From positions 3,439,501 to 3,503,500 of the forward strand of contig NZ_CP110644.1 of assembly GCF_026153515.1 (NCBI RefSeq): a stretch of 64,000 nt of DNA, written 5' to 3'. The DNA comes from Pseudomonas sp. KU26590. Its GTDB lineage: Bacteria > Pseudomonadota > Gammaproteobacteria > Pseudomonadales > Pseudomonadaceae. Each line of letters begins with the position of its first letter. Position 1 is the stretch's first letter. Below the pieces are notes generated by a model. It searched no databases, had not been told where the DNA came from, and saw only the letters and a list, made by a program, of their open reading frames with translations. Both the position numbers and the translations under genes were made by a program. Below are positions 51,771 to 63,829 of this stretch, piece after piece.

Positions 51771-53467
51771 CTGGATGTCTCGCGTAATTGACGATAGCGC
51801 TGGATGAGTGCCTGGGTGGAACTGTCGTGGCTGGGGGAGGGCTGTGCGGACGCGGCGAGCTCGGCGGCGGTTCGCTCAGCCAGAACCTTGCCCAGCTCAA
51901 CGCCCAACTGATCGAAGGAGTCAATGCCCCATATCGCGCCTTGGGTGAACACGCTGTGCTCGTACAACGCCACCAGCGCGCCCAATGAATGGGGTGTCAG
52001 CTTGCGCGCCAAAAGCGTATTGCTGGGGCGGTTGCCTTCGAAAACACGATGAGCAACCAGCCTTTCAGGCACGCCCTCGTCGCGACATGCTTGTGCTGTC
52101 TTGCCGAAGGCCAACGCCTGCGCTTGTGCAAACAGGTTCGCCATCAACAGGTCATGCTGGGTGTCGAACGGTTCATCCGCTGGCCCCATAGGGTTAAGGC
52201 TCTGCCCAAAACCAATGAAGTCACAGGGCACCCACCGTGTGCCCTGATGCAGCAGCTGGTAGAACGAATGCTGACCGTTGGTTCCCGGCGCACCCCATAT
52301 GATCGGCGACGTCTGACATCCGACAGGCTGTCCGTCGCGCCTGACCTGCTTGCCGTTGCTTTCCATGGTCAGTTGCTGCAGGTAAGCAGGCAAGTAGGCC
52401 AGGTATTGCTCGTAGGGCAGAACCGCCTGCGTCTGGGCGCCGAGGAAGTCATTGTTCCAGACGGCCAAGAGCCCCATCAACGCGGGCATGTTGTCTTTGA
52501 TCGGCGTATCGCGAAAGTGTTCGTCCATGGCCCGCATGCCCGCGAGCAGTTCACTGAAGTGTGACGGACCTATGGCGATCATGATCGACAGGCCGATTGC
52601 GGATGCCATCGAGTACCGGCCGCCAACCCAATTCCAGAGCGCAAACACGTGCTGCGGTGCGATGCCAAACGCCTTGGCCGCCTGCACGTTGCTGGAAACC
52701 GCGACGAAGTGATGGGCCACGGCCGACTCGTCCTGCAACTGACCCAGGCTCCAGGCGCGCGCAGCCTTGGCGTTGGTCAGTGTCTCCTGTGTACCAAAGC
52801 TTTTCGAACAGACGATAAAGAGCGTTTCGGTGGCATCCAGCTCATGGACGGCTTCTGCCAATGCCGTGCCGTCAACATTGGAAACGAACTGCATGTTCAG
52901 CCCGCGCTGGCTGTAGTGCTTCAGCGCCTCGCAGGCCATCTTCGGGCCGAGACTGGAGCCGCCGATGCCGATATTGATGACGTTGCGAATCGGTTGGCCG
53001 GTATGTCCACGCCAGACGCCGTTGCGGACCTGCTCACTGAAGCTGGACATCTGGCTCAAGACGGCATGCACCTGAGCGATGACATCGACGTCGCCGACCC
53101 ATAGCCGCTCGGTCACGGGCGCGCGCAAGGCCGTATGTAACACCGCGCGCTGCTCGGTGGTGTTGATGACCTCACCGGCGAACATCGCGGCGATACGCGC
53201 TGGCAACTCGCATTCATGGGCCAGCGCTATCAGCCCGTCCAGTGTTTCCTTGTCAATGCGGTTCTTGGCGTAGTTCAGGGTGAACCCCGCAGCCTCGACT
53301 GTGTAGCGTGTACCTCGACCAGGGTCCGCGGAAAAAAAATCGCGCAGGTGCGTGTCACCAATCCGTGCATGGTGATCCAAAAGCGCTTGCCAGGAAGCGC
53401 TGAGGGACGTCGCTTCGATGCTTTTGGTCGCGAGGTTGTGGGGGCGGCCTAGAGTTGGGGTGCTCAT
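51767..53467 (-). CDS. pgi: Glucose-6-phosphate isomerase
   Basis: This is a 566-residue enzyme that interconverts glucose-6-phosphate and fructose-6-phosphate. Family features are [18 protein letters not shown], the catalytic-glutamate motif in [11 protein letters not shown] and the C-terminal [17 protein letters not shown] 53467 overlaps the PRC-barrel gene's TGA as ATGA; the stop overlaps the tkt start the same way. The tight three-gene chain PRC-pgi-tkt is transcribed leftwards. Most likely this is an extra copy in the stress island, which would favour sugar-phosphate recycling (inference). Confidence 0.93.
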   Translation of the reverse strand: MSTPTLGRPHNLATKSIEATSLSASWQALLDHHARIGDTHLRDFFSADPGRGTRYTVEAAGFTLNYAKNRIDKETLDGLIALAHECELPARIAAMFAGEVINTTEQRAVLHTALRAPVTERLWVGDVDVIAQVHAVLSQMSSFSEQVRNGVWRGHTGQPIRNVINIGIGGSSLGPKMACEALKHYSQRGLNMQFVSNVDGTALAEAVHELDATETLFIVCSKSFGTQETLTNAKAARAWSLGQLQDESAVAHHFVAVSSNVQAAKAFGIAPQHVFALWNWVGGRYSMASAIGLSIMIAIGPSHFSELLAGMRAMDEHFRDTPIKDNMPALMGLLAVWNNDFLGAQTQAVLPYEQYLAYLPAYLQQLTMESNGKQVRRDGQPVGCQTSPIIWGAPGTNGQHSFYQLLHQGTRWVPCDFIGFGQSLNPMGPADEPFDTQHDLLMANLFAQAQALAFGKTAQACRDEGVPERLVAHRVFEGNRPSNTLLARKLTPHSLGALVALYEHSVFTQGAIWGIDSFDQLGVELGKVLAERTAAELAASAQPSPSHDSSTQALIQRYRQLRETSR

Positions 53468-54276
53468 ACGAATGCCGTGTCGTCCTGCCAATACGGCCGG
53501 CGACCATGGTGAGCGTACAGCTGCACCTCGTCCTGACGGTTCAGGTACTTCGAAGGGTCGTATACCGGCGCTGTCTTTATCGCCTCACGGTTCATTTCAA
53601 CGGCCACCGTCTCCTCTGACCAATCGACGGCACCGATCCAGTGAGCCGCAAGCAGCACCTTATGCCCCATCCACCAGTTGCTGGTGTTGATGACCAGGTA
53701 ACGGATGACCCAGCTGTCATCGTCGATCAGAAACCCTTCGACATGGCCCACTTCGCCATCGGTGGCACTGATGTGGTAGCCGATGACCGCCTTGCAACTG
53801 CGCAGATGCACGTCGTCGTCACGATGCAGTGCGCGCTGGGCTCTCTGGCTGTCTTCAATGGCCTGTTCACGCGCGGCATTACCCCCGGGCACCGCGACGT
53901 AGCCAGGGTAAAGGCCCATAGGCACCATGCCGCCTCCCCAGATCCCCGCACCACCCCAATAATCGGCGTAGCCGTAATAGCCGAAGTATTCCACCTCATG
54001 TTGGCGGGAGACCGGCTTGTCGGTGTCTATGTCCGGGCTGTGCTCGACCTGATCCTTGGTAAGCGCCGCTGTCAGTCTGTGGGCGGGCCAGTCCGGTGTG
54101 TGCAGGGAGATGGGAGAGATCAATACGTTGCGACCCGCCATCCATGATCCGGTGTCCACAATGAGATAGCGAATCGTCCAGGCGTGATCGTCGTAGTAAA
54201 GGTCCCTGACGTGACCAACGTCCCCGTCGGTTGCACCGATAACGCACTTCTCGATGTCTTTCTGACTACGCAGCAT
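53464..54276 (-). CDS. Two-repeat PRC-barrel protein
   Basis: This is a 270-residue protein with two PRC-barrel domains at about residues 5-75 and 155-230. Each contains the pattern [20 protein letters not shown] or [20 protein letters not shown] and a following [10 protein letters not shown] or [11 protein letters not shown] Tyr/Gly-rich linker ([20 protein letters not shown]) joins them. No signal or membrane segment is seen. It is about half identical by eye to the PRC protein at 57030. PRC barrels dock onto protein complexes or rRNA-processing and photosynthetic partners. It leads the pgi-tkt operon; the 252-bp gap upstream should hold its promoter. Confidence 0.88.
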   Translation of the reverse strand: MLRSQKDIEKCVIGATDGDVGHVRDLYYDDHAWTIRYLIVDTGSWMAGRNVLISPISLHTPDWPAHRLTAALTKDQVEHSPDIDTDKPVSRQHEVEYFGYYGYADYWGGAGIWGGGMVPMGLYPGYVAVPGGNAAREQAIEDSQRAQRALHRDDDVHLRSCKAVIGYHISATDGEVGHVEGFLIDDDSWVIRYLVINTSNWWMGHKVLLAAHWIGAVDWSEETVAVEMNREAIKTAPVYDPSKYLNRQDEVQLYAHHGRRPYWQDDTAFV

Positions 54277-54528
54277 GGTCTGTCTTCCTTAAGAATTGTC
54301 GACCACCCGGCATCGCGATGATGCATTTGTGGTCAAGTCTGGAAGGGCGTCAGCGGGGAGAAGGGCGTTATGACATCCGCCGACATTGATTGACGCAATG
54401 AGTGGACTACAGCGACGACGGTATGGAAAGAATCCCGCGATGTCTGTTCGTTGCCGCACACATTGTGATGGCTCAATTCACGTTGCGACGGCCGCGGATG
54501 CCAGAGTGGCGCCACGGGCCGTCATCGC

Positions 54529-55251
54529 TCAGGCCTTGGAAGGAAGATAGGGAAGCAATCGGTCGGTTTCGGTTTTTACGACGGCATAGCACTCGCAGCT
54601 GAGTTGTTCCAGGCGCGGTCGATCAAGCACCTTGATATGCCCTCGGCAGTACTCGATCACACCCATGCGCTGCAGTTTGCCTGCGGCTTCGGTGACCCCC
54701 TCGCGACGCACCCCCAGCATGTTGGCGATCAGCTCCTGGGTCATGGTCAGTTGATTACTGGGCAGCCGATCCAGGGAAAGCAGCAGCCAGCGACACAGCT
54801 GCTGATCAATGGAATGATGACGATTGCAGACCGCCGTCTGCGCCATCTGAGTGATGAGCGCCTGGGTATAGCGCAGCATCAAATGCAGCATGTCTCCGTG
54901 TCGGTTGAACTCGTCTTTGAACAGCTGGCCCTGAAGTCGATAAGCATGTCCGGCACTCTGCACAATGGCTCTGCTCGGCGTGCTTTCACCCCCCATGAAA
55001 AGGGCCACGCCCACCAGCCCTTCGTTACCGACGACCGATATTTCCGCCGAGGCGCCGTTCTGCATCACATACAGCAGCGAGACAATAGAGTCGGTTGGAA
55101 AGTACACATGACGCATCGAGTCGCCCGACTCATAGATGACCATGCCCAAGGGCAGGGCCACCCACTCAAGGTGAGGGGTGATGCGTGCCTGAATCTCTTT
55201 CGGCAAAGCGCCAAGGAGGTGGTTCTGTTGAGGGAAAGGCGTTAAGGACAT
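54529..55251 (-). CDS. Crp/Fnr-family transcriptional regulator
   Basis: This is a 240-residue regulator with an N-terminal cyclic-nucleotide-binding-like barrel (about 20-140; MRHVYFPTDSIVSLLYVMQN and GLVGVALFMGG) and a C-terminal winged HTH (TMTQELIANMLGVRREGVTE, then LQRMGVIEYCRGHIKVLDR). There is no Fnr-type cysteine cluster at the N-terminus, so it is not an oxygen sensor of the Fe-S kind. The type is common beside stress genes and PRC/BON genes in proteobacteria. It may control the surrounding island in place of the ruined Fnr-type gene. It is preceded by a 258-bp gap with no gene seen. Confidence 0.88.
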   Translation of the reverse strand: MSLTPFPQQNHLLGALPKEIQARITPHLEWVALPLGMVIYESGDSMRHVYFPTDSIVSLLYVMQNGASAEISVVGNEGLVGVALFMGGESTPSRAIVQSAGHAYRLQGQLFKDEFNRHGDMLHLMLRYTQALITQMAQTAVCNRHHSIDQQLCRWLLLSLDRLPSNQLTMTQELIANMLGVRREGVTEAAGKLQRMGVIEYCRGHIKVLDRPRLEQLSCECYAVVKTETDRLLPYLPSKA

Positions 55252-55509
55252 GAATAGCTACCCGGTCGAAATGAACCGTAAGGTTCTTACGGTGAGAGAC
55301 CGGCCTTTCGATGTATATCAGCCCTCCATCCGCCTTGGCGCTCAGGTAGACACCCGCAAACGCTCAGGCCGAGAATTCAAAAACAGGATGATGATGAGTT
55401 TCAACACCGATCAACCAGTGATCAATCTGATCGACATGACAACATTCCTGACAATCCATGCATTTATAGCACATTGCCAAGAGCCCCCATTCGACTGGCG
55501 GGCCGGCGG

Positions 55510-56751
55510 CTAGGGGCCCGAGCAGGGGATGACGCGCTTGACCAGTTTTCCGATGGACATTCCCTGAATCAGGATCGAAAACACAACCACCAGGTAGGTC
55601 AGTGACACGACGACATCGCGCGCTTCCCCCGGGGGCAGTGATAAGGCGAGCGCCACCGATATACCGCCGCGCAAGCCACCCCAGGTCAGAACGCTCCACG
55701 ACCCCTCAGGTAGCCGGAATCGCTGGCCAAGCAGCGCAATGGGCAGCCCGACCGTCAGCAGCCGCGACAACAACGTCAGCACGATGACCATCATCCCCGT
55801 GGTGATCAGCGGATGGGAGAAAGGGATCAGCACCACTTCAAGGCCAATCAGCACAAACAGCACGGCGTTGAGGATTTCATCTATCAGCTCCCAGAACATG
55901 TCGACGTTTCGCTCTGTCTCCTCGGACATGGCATAGGAGCGGCCCTGATTACCAACAATCAACCCCATGACCACCATCGCCAACGGGCCTGAGACATGCA
56001 GGTGAGTCGCGAGGGCGTAGCCACCCAGCACAGCGGCCAGGGTGATCAGCACTTCTTCCTGATAGCTGTCGATGCTTTTGAGCATTCGGTAGGTGACGTA
56101 TCCGACAACGGCGCCCAGCAGCGCGCCACCACCGGCTTCCTTCAGCAGCAGCGTCGAGGCACCGATCACCGATGGCGCTTCACCGCTGGCGATCATCGCC
56201 ACTATCAGCGAGAACAGCACAACGCTCACGCCATCGTTGAACAGGGACTCGCCTGAAATCACCACTTCGACGCTGTCCGGAGCGCCAGCAGACTTGAGAA
56301 TGCCCATCACGGCGATCGGGTCGGTGGGCGAGATAAGCGCACCGAAAACCAGGCAATAGGACAGCGGCAGCACAAGGCTGGTCAGCGATAACAGCCACCA
56401 CAGACCAAAGCCAATGATTAGCGTCGATACGGTTGTTCCCACCAGTGCCAGGGATGCGACCTGCCACCGATAACTGCGCAGCTTCGACAGGTTCACGTGC
56501 AGCGCGCCGGCAAACAACAGCAACGACAACATGCCCTGCATCAGCAATTCGGAGAAGTCGATCGACTCCACCAGTGATTGCTCAAGGGTGTGCAACGCAT
56601 GAAACCCCAACGCATCGGAGGCCATATTCAGCAGCGACAGGCCCAGGGCAATGCCCATGACGCCAATCGCGGATGGCAAGCCGACGAACCGCCGGTTTAA
56701 GAAAGCGAGCACCGCTGTGATGCAGAGAAATACCGCAATAATGTCCAGCAT
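55510..56751 (-). CDS. CPA1-family Na+/H+ antiporter
   Basis: This is a 413-residue membrane protein with 11-13 helices. Family features are GALISPTDPIAVMGILKSAG, with the Asp of the ion site in the following SGESLFNDGVSVVLFSLIVA (conserved Asn-Asp), and GGLRGGISVALALSLPPG near the C-terminus. Unlike NhaP types with long tails, it ends soon after the last helix. It exchanges Na+ (or K+) for protons across the inner membrane. Placement beside the N-ATPase operon suggests a pair handling Na+/H+ circuits. The divergent 278-bp gap to the PRC gene should hold promoters for both. Confidence 0.9.
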   Translation of the reverse strand: MLDIIAVFLCITAVLAFLNRRFVGLPSAIGVMGIALGLSLLNMASDALGFHALHTLEQSLVESIDFSELLMQGMLSLLLFAGALHVNLSKLRSYRWQVASLALVGTTVSTLIIGFGLWWLLSLTSLVLPLSYCLVFGALISPTDPIAVMGILKSAGAPDSVEVVISGESLFNDGVSVVLFSLIVAMIASGEAPSVIGASTLLLKEAGGGALLGAVVGYVTYRMLKSIDSYQEEVLITLAAVLGGYALATHLHVSGPLAMVVMGLIVGNQGRSYAMSEETERNVDMFWELIDEILNAVLFVLIGLEVVLIPFSHPLITTGMMVIVLTLLSRLLTVGLPIALLGQRFRLPEGSWSVLTWGGLRGGISVALALSLPPGEARDVVVSLTYLVVVFSILIQGMSIGKLVKRVIPCSGP

Positions 56752-57029
56752 CGGCCTGAGGGCTCCTTATGAAACGGCGGGTGAGGGGGCGGTTCATGCC
56801 GTCAGTTCAACGGTAGCCGCTGTTGATTGAACCCATGGGCCCTACAGGATGTTACAGCACTGCGCCGCGTGCTTTGCGGGACAACCGACTTGCAGTCTGG
56901 TGAAGGGTGCGGCAGCGAACAGACGCGGCCAGGTGGTGCGCGCAGAGTGCTCGAACAGCGCCGGTGCATGCCGACAGAACCTTTGTCGGTGCCGGGCCAA
57001 TCCGTAGGCGCTCTGAAGAGGACATTCCC

Positions 57030-59653
<2,624 letters not shown>

Positions 59654-59657
<4 letters not shown>

Positions 59658-60010
59658 GTCAGCCTCCCGTGCGAAAGCCACCCGGGGACGGCGCTGCCAA
59701 ACCGACGCTGGCTGAACAGGTGGGCAACAAGGCTGCACGCAAACTCAGGGCGCGCCGTAACGATACGTCAGTGTGGTCTGGTCTGGGCATGATGGGGCTG
59801 ATCGGTTGGTCCGTGGTGGTGCCCACCCTGCTGGGTGCGGCCCTGGGCCTTTGGCTTGATCAGCGCTTTACCGGCGGGCGCTCCTGGACACTGGCGCTGC
59901 TGGTAGCGGGGTTAACGATAGGCTGCCTGAATGCCTGGCACTGGGTCAGCAGGGAAGATCAGATCATGCACGACACACCCGATGCAAAAGAGGAGGACGA
60001 TCATGAATGA
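59654..60010 (+). CDS. atpQ: N-ATPase accessory membrane protein AtpQ (AtpI-like)
   Basis: This is a 118-residue protein with two membrane helices (MGLIGWSVVVPTLLGAALGL and WTLALLVAGLTIGCLNAWHW), a basic N-terminal region and an acidic His-containing tail (DAKEEDDHE). The fold is AtpI-like; AtpI helps assemble the c-ring in other ATPases. Position after atpC identifies it as AtpQ of N-ATPase operons. It starts at GTG 59654, overlaps atpC by four bases and overlaps atpR by eight. Confidence 0.87.
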
Positions 60011-60326
60011 CGACCAGGGGTTACTCCTGATAACCACGGCATTGCTGGTAGGGGCGGCACTGGGCCTCGGCTTCTTTGGCGGTCTGTGGTGGACGGTACG
60101 CAGAGGCGCCGTTTCCGTCAGGCCCGCGCGCTGGTTTGTGAGCAGCCTCATCTTACGGACCACCCTCGTGCTGACCGGTTTCTACCTGGTGGGCGCGGAA
60201 CAGCCATTACGGCTGGGTGCTTGCCTACTGGGCTTCCTGCTGGCCCGGGTCGTCGTCCTTCGCGTCACCCGCTTGAAGGGCTGCGAGCAGGTGGCGGCGG
60301 CGTCCGGACCACCACCATGCGCCTGA
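60003..60326 (+). CDS. atpR: N-ATPase accessory membrane protein AtpR
   Basis: This is a 107-residue protein with three hydrophobic helices (LLLITTALLVGAALGLGFFG, WFVSSLILRTTLVLTGFYLV, LRLGACLLGFLLARVVVLRV). Arginines sit within or beside the membrane parts (SLILRTTL and LLARVVV). In N-ATPases AtpR has been proposed to contact c-subunit glutamates through such arginines and help ring assembly. ATG 60003 overlaps the end of atpQ and its end overlaps atpB by ten bases. AtpR is specific to this ATPase type and therefore diagnostic. Confidence 0.88.
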   Translation: MNDDQGLLLITTALLVGAALGLGFFGGLWWTVRRGAVSVRPARWFVSSLILRTTLVLTGFYLVGAEQPLRLGACLLGFLLARVVVLRVTRLKGCEQVAAASGPPPCA

Positions 60327-61018
60327 CACCTGACGCCTGGATTTTCTGGGAGCATGGTTTCTTCAAACTCAATGCCACCATTGTGTTCACGTGGGCGCTG
60401 ATGGTGGTGCTGGTTCTGGGCGCCGGATTCATCACGCGGCGTCTGGTCACGGGGCATCAACGCTCAGGCTGGCAGAATTTGCTGGAAATCGTGGTCACGG
60501 CCATCGTGGGCCAGATCAAAGACGTAGGCCTGAAAGCGCCGCGCCGCTATCTCGGATTTCTGGGCACGCTGTTCCTGTTCATTGCCGCCGCGACACTGGC
60601 GACGGTAATTCCCGGGTACGAGCCGCCCACCGCCTCGTTGTCGACCACCGTAGCCCTGGCGCTGTGTGTGCTGGTGGCTGTGCCGCTGTTTGGCATATCG
60701 GGTCAGGGGCTGGCGGGGTACTTGGCGTCGTACATGCGCCCGACGCCCATCATGCTGCCCTTCAATCTCATCAGTGAAATGTCCCGAACGCTGGCGCTGG
60801 CCGTTCGCTTGTTTGGCAACATGATGAGTGGCGCAATGATCATCGCCATCTTGTTATCGATCACCCCCCTGGTGTTCCCCATCGTCATGACGGTGCTGGG
60901 TTTGCTCACGGGCATGGTGCAGGCCTACATCTTTACCATTCTTGCCGCTGTTTACATCGCGGCGACCACAGGTAGCGGCAAAGCGGCGACAACGCCTGCC
61001 AAGGTCTCAGCCACCTGA
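60317..61018 (+). CDS. atpB: N-type ATPase subunit a
   Basis: This is a 233-residue stator subunit a. The essential stator arginine is Arg164 in LALAVRLFGNMMSG, facing the c-ring. FLGTLFLFIAAATLATVIPG and FTILAAVYIAATTGS mark the conserved fifth and last helices. It forms the ion half-channels. ATG 60317 overlaps atpR. Length and pattern fit the N-type a subunit, shorter than the roughly 270-residue E. coli version. Confidence 0.93.
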   Translation: MRLTPDAWIFWEHGFFKLNATIVFTWALMVVLVLGAGFITRRLVTGHQRSGWQNLLEIVVTAIVGQIKDVGLKAPRRYLGFLGTLFLFIAAATLATVIPGYEPPTASLSTTVALALCVLVAVPLFGISGQGLAGYLASYMRPTPIMLPFNLISEMSRTLALAVRLFGNMMSGAMIIAILLSITPLVFPIVMTVLGLLTGMVQAYIFTILAAVYIAATTGSGKAATTPAKVSAT

Positions 61019-61057
61019 ACCGTTGCTCAATTGCTGTCACCTCTGAAAAGGCGCTTT

Positions 61058-61348
61058 ATGGACTCTCTCACCTGGATTGCGGTTGCCTCCATCGTCATGG
61101 CCGGCCTGACCACTGGCTTCGGCACGATGGGGCCCGCCCTGTCCGAGGGCAAGGCAGTGTCCGTGGCCCTCAGTTCGCTGGCTCAGCAGCCGGACGCGTC
61201 GGCCACCATCACCCGCACATTGTTCGTCGGGCTGGCGATGATCGAGTCGACGGCTATTTACTGCTTCGTGGTGTCGATGATTCTGATCTTCGCGAACCCG
61301 TTCTGGAACGCCGCCGTTTCGGCAGCGACCCAAGCTGCGGGCCATTAG
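61058..61348 (+). CDS. atpE: N-type ATPase subunit c (rotor ring)
   Basis: This is a 96-residue hairpin with two helices. The ion-binding carboxylate is Glu63 in MIESTAIYCF, followed by serine as in Na+-type sites; a second glutamate, Glu30, sits in the first helix (GPALSEGKAV). Two-glutamate sites are typical of N-type rings. The Gln of classical Na+ rings is replaced by proline here. One characterised N-type ring, from Burkholderia pseudomallei, has 17 c subunits and was reported to be proton-specific, so ion choice cannot be settled from sequence. ATG 61058 follows AAGG. Confidence 0.93.
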   Translation: MDSLTWIAVASIVMAGLTTGFGTMGPALSEGKAVSVALSSLAQQPDASATITRTLFVGLAMIESTAIYCFVVSMILIFANPFWNAAVSAATQAAGH

Positions 61349-61351
61349 ACC

Positions 61352-62125
61352 GTGCTCATTGACTGGTTCACCGTCGGCGCTCAGGTGGTTAACTTCCTCA
61401 TCCTGGTATGGTTGATGAAACGCTTTCTTTACCAACCGGTGCTGAACGCTATCGCTGCGCGCGAGCAGAAGATCGCTGACGAACTCAACGATGCCGCCCA
61501 GACCAAGGCCAAAGCACACCAGCAGCAAGACGAGTTCGAGAAGAAGAACCAGGCCTTCGACGAGCAGCGTGCCGCGCTATTGCGCAAAGCGACGGATGAG
61601 GCCAATGCCGAACGTTCACGGTTGTTGGCCGACGCTCGAAAAACCGCTGCGCAGGCGAGTTCCGAGCAAGCGAAAGCGTTGATCAAGGAGACGCAGCGCT
61701 TGCACGATGACCTCGTGCGGCTGACGCAGGAGCAGGTGTACGACATCTCGCGCAGGGTGCTTGGCGACCTCGCTTCGGTAAGCCTGGAACAGCGCGCGTG
61801 CGAGGTGTTCATTCAGCGTCTTCAAGGGCTTGATGACACGGCGCGTGAGGCGCTAAGTGCGGCGCTCAAGGCCGCATCGCCGCACTCACCGGCTCTGTTG
61901 CGCAGCGCATTCGAGTTGCCGGTCGCTCAACAGAGCGCCATTCAGGCTGCCATCGACGAATCCTTCGGTCAGACGATCGCACTTGAGTTCCAGATCCTCC
62001 CTGAACTGGTCAGCGGTGTGGAGCTCAGCGTGAAGGGATTGAAGGTGGCGTGGAGCATCGCTGACTATCTCGAGGCGATCTCAACCACTCTGCAAGCACG
62101 TCTGGGCACAACGGAGCCTGTATGA
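61352..62125 (+). CDS. atpF: N-type ATPase subunit b (extended, delta-like C-terminus)
   Basis: This is a 257-residue peripheral-stalk subunit, about 100 residues longer than E. coli b. An N-terminal helix ([20 protein letters not shown]) is followed by a long coiled coil (about 35-140) and a globular C-terminus ([20 protein letters not shown] and [20 protein letters not shown]) that resembles the delta subunit. The operon has no atpH, so this part probably replaces delta. It starts at GTG 61352, three bases after the atpE stop, and overlaps atpA (ATGA). Confidence 0.92.
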   Translation: MLIDWFTVGAQVVNFLILVWLMKRFLYQPVLNAIAAREQKIADELNDAAQTKAKAHQQQDEFEKKNQAFDEQRAALLRKATDEANAERSRLLADARKTAAQASSEQAKALIKETQRLHDDLVRLTQEQVYDISRRVLGDLASVSLEQRACEVFIQRLQGLDDTAREALSAALKAASPHSPALLRSAFELPVAQQSAIQAAIDESFGQTIALEFQILPELVSGVELSVKGLKVAWSIADYLEAISTTLQARLGTTEPV

Positions 62126-63744
62126 CCGCTCCCTTGACTGCCCCTTTGCGCCTGCCATCGTCGGCTCAGGCAACACTGAGAAATGTCTTGCATGATGCGT
62201 TCGCCGGCCTGGGTGCGTGCCTGACAGCCTTCATACCCCAGATGGCAGTGCGGGAGGTGGGTACGATCGTCAGCGTCTCCACCGGCATCGCACGCGTCAG
62301 TGGCCTGTCGGGCCTTGGCTTTGAGGAGCTGCTGGTGTTTCCCGGTGGTTTATCCGGGATTGCATTCAACCTGGACGAGGAGGGCGTCGACGTGGTGCTG
62401 CTGGGCGATAGCGCCCACTTGCACGCGGGGCAGGAGGTCCTGCGCACCGGTCGCGTGATGGACGTGGCCGTAGGCGACGAATTACTGGGTCGGGTGATTG
62501 ACCCATTGGGGCGCCCGCTTGATGGTGGGGAGCCTGTCACCACCCTGCAGAGATTGCCGATCGAGCGGCCTGCGGCGGCGATTATGGACCGCGCCCCGGT
62601 CACCGAACCGCTGCAGAGCGGCCTGAAGGTCATCGACGCCATGATCCCCATTGGTCGCGGTCAGCGAGAGCTGATTCTGGGCGACCGTCAGACCGGAAAA
62701 ACGGCCATCGCACTGGACACGATCTTTAATCAGCGCGGCAAGGACGTGCTATGCGTCTACTGCGCGATCGGCCAGCGAGCATCGGCCGTTGCCAAGGCGG
62801 TAGCCAATCTGCGTGAGAGGGAAGCGCTGGCGTACACCGTGGTGGTGGTCGCAGAAGGCAACGAAGCGCCCGGGTTGTCCTACGTCGCGCCTTATGCGGC
62901 CACCAGCATCGCCGAGCATTTCATGGAGCAAGGCCGTGACGTACTGATTGTTTATGACGACCTGACCCACCATGCACGGGCCTACCGCGAACTGTCACTG
63001 CTGCTGCGTCGCCCGCCTGGGCGAGAGGCCTTTCCAGGGGATATCTTCTACATTCATTCGCGCATGCTTGAACGCGCGACGCATTTGAATGAGGAGCGCG
63101 GCGGCGGTTCGATGACGGCATTGCCCATCATCGAGACTGAAGCTCAGGATATTTCCGCTTACATTCCGACCAATCTCATTTCCATCACCGACGGGCAGAT
63201 TGTCTTGTCGCCCTCGCTGTTCGAACTGGGCGTCTTGCCGGCTGTCGATGTGGGTCAGTCTGTCTCGCGGGTCGGCGGGAAGGCCCAGCGCGCAGCCTAT
63301 CGCGCAGTGGCAGGCGACCTCAAGCTGGCCTACGCGCAATTTGAGGAGCTGGAGACGTTTGCGCGGTTCGGCGCCCGGCTCGATAAAGGCACTCATCAGG
63401 CAATCGATCACGGCAAACGCATCCGTGCCTGTCTGGCGCAAGCAGAGTTTTCGCCGGTGTCGGTGCCGGCTCAGATCGCGATATTGCTGGCGTTGAACGC
63501 TGCATTGTTCGACACGATTGCGCTCGAAAACATGAGCGATGCGCAGAAAGCCGTGCGGGAGGTAGCGGGTGGGTTACCGGATGATGTGAAAGCGCGGCTG
63601 GCGGGGACGGGCCAATTGCTCGACGCCGATCGCCAACAGCTCACCGATGCAGCACGCCAGGCCCTGACGGCTTTTCAGCGCGCAGGGGGGCAGCCTCCTG
63701 TTGTTGCAGCGGCCGAGCCGGCCGTCGGGGATCACCATGGATAG
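62122..63744 (+). CDS. atpA: N-type ATPase alpha subunit
   Basis: This is a 540-residue non-catalytic alpha subunit. Nucleotide-binding motifs are [18 protein letters not shown] (Walker A) and [20 protein letters not shown] (Walker B); the arginine finger region ISVTDGQI appears as [12 protein letters not shown] followed by [12 protein letters not shown]. It ends with an Ala/Pro-rich tail. ATG 62122 overlaps atpF. A 30-codon frame begins in its last codons and leads into atpG. Confidence 0.95.
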   Translation: MTAPLTAPLRLPSSAQATLRNVLHDAFAGLGACLTAFIPQMAVREVGTIVSVSTGIARVSGLSGLGFEELLVFPGGLSGIAFNLDEEGVDVVLLGDSAHLHAGQEVLRTGRVMDVAVGDELLGRVIDPLGRPLDGGEPVTTLQRLPIERPAAAIMDRAPVTEPLQSGLKVIDAMIPIGRGQRELILGDRQTGKTAIALDTIFNQRGKDVLCVYCAIGQRASAVAKAVANLREREALAYTVVVVAEGNEAPGLSYVAPYAATSIAEHFMEQGRDVLIVYDDLTHHARAYRELSLLLRRPPGREAFPGDIFYIHSRMLERATHLNEERGGGSMTALPIIETEAQDISAYIPTNLISITDGQIVLSPSLFELGVLPAVDVGQSVSRVGGKAQRAAYRAVAGDLKLAYAQFEELETFARFGARLDKGTHQAIDHGKRIRACLAQAEFSPVSVPAQIAILLALNAALFDTIALENMSDAQKAVREVAGGLPDDVKARLAGTGQLLDADRQQLTDAARQALTAFQRAGGQPPVVAAAEPAVGDHHG

Positions 63745-63829
63745 TGTGGTCCGATCCGATGACGCGTTCGCCGGCCACCGCGTGACGTCCCGAACACCAG
63801 TGACCGCATTCGCACGGGTGAATCGGTAA
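63737..63829 (+). CDS. Possible 30-residue leader ORF between atpA and atpG
   Basis: ATG 63737 lies inside the last codons of atpA, and the frame runs 30 codons to TAA 63827-63829, which overlaps the atpG start as TAATG. The product ([20 protein letters not shown] and ten more) is not recognised. Its main role may be to carry terminating ribosomes to atpG, since the 84-bp gap is the only long one in the operon besides atpB-atpE. It may equally be chance. Confidence 0.35.
   Translation: MDSVVRSDDAFAGHRVTSRTPVTAFARVNR

Noticed and set aside
54380..54400. Fnr/Anr box upstream of the PRC-pgi-tkt operon
   Set aside because: TTGATTGACGCAAT has a good left half, but the right half does not match ATCAA. 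It is too weak to list.
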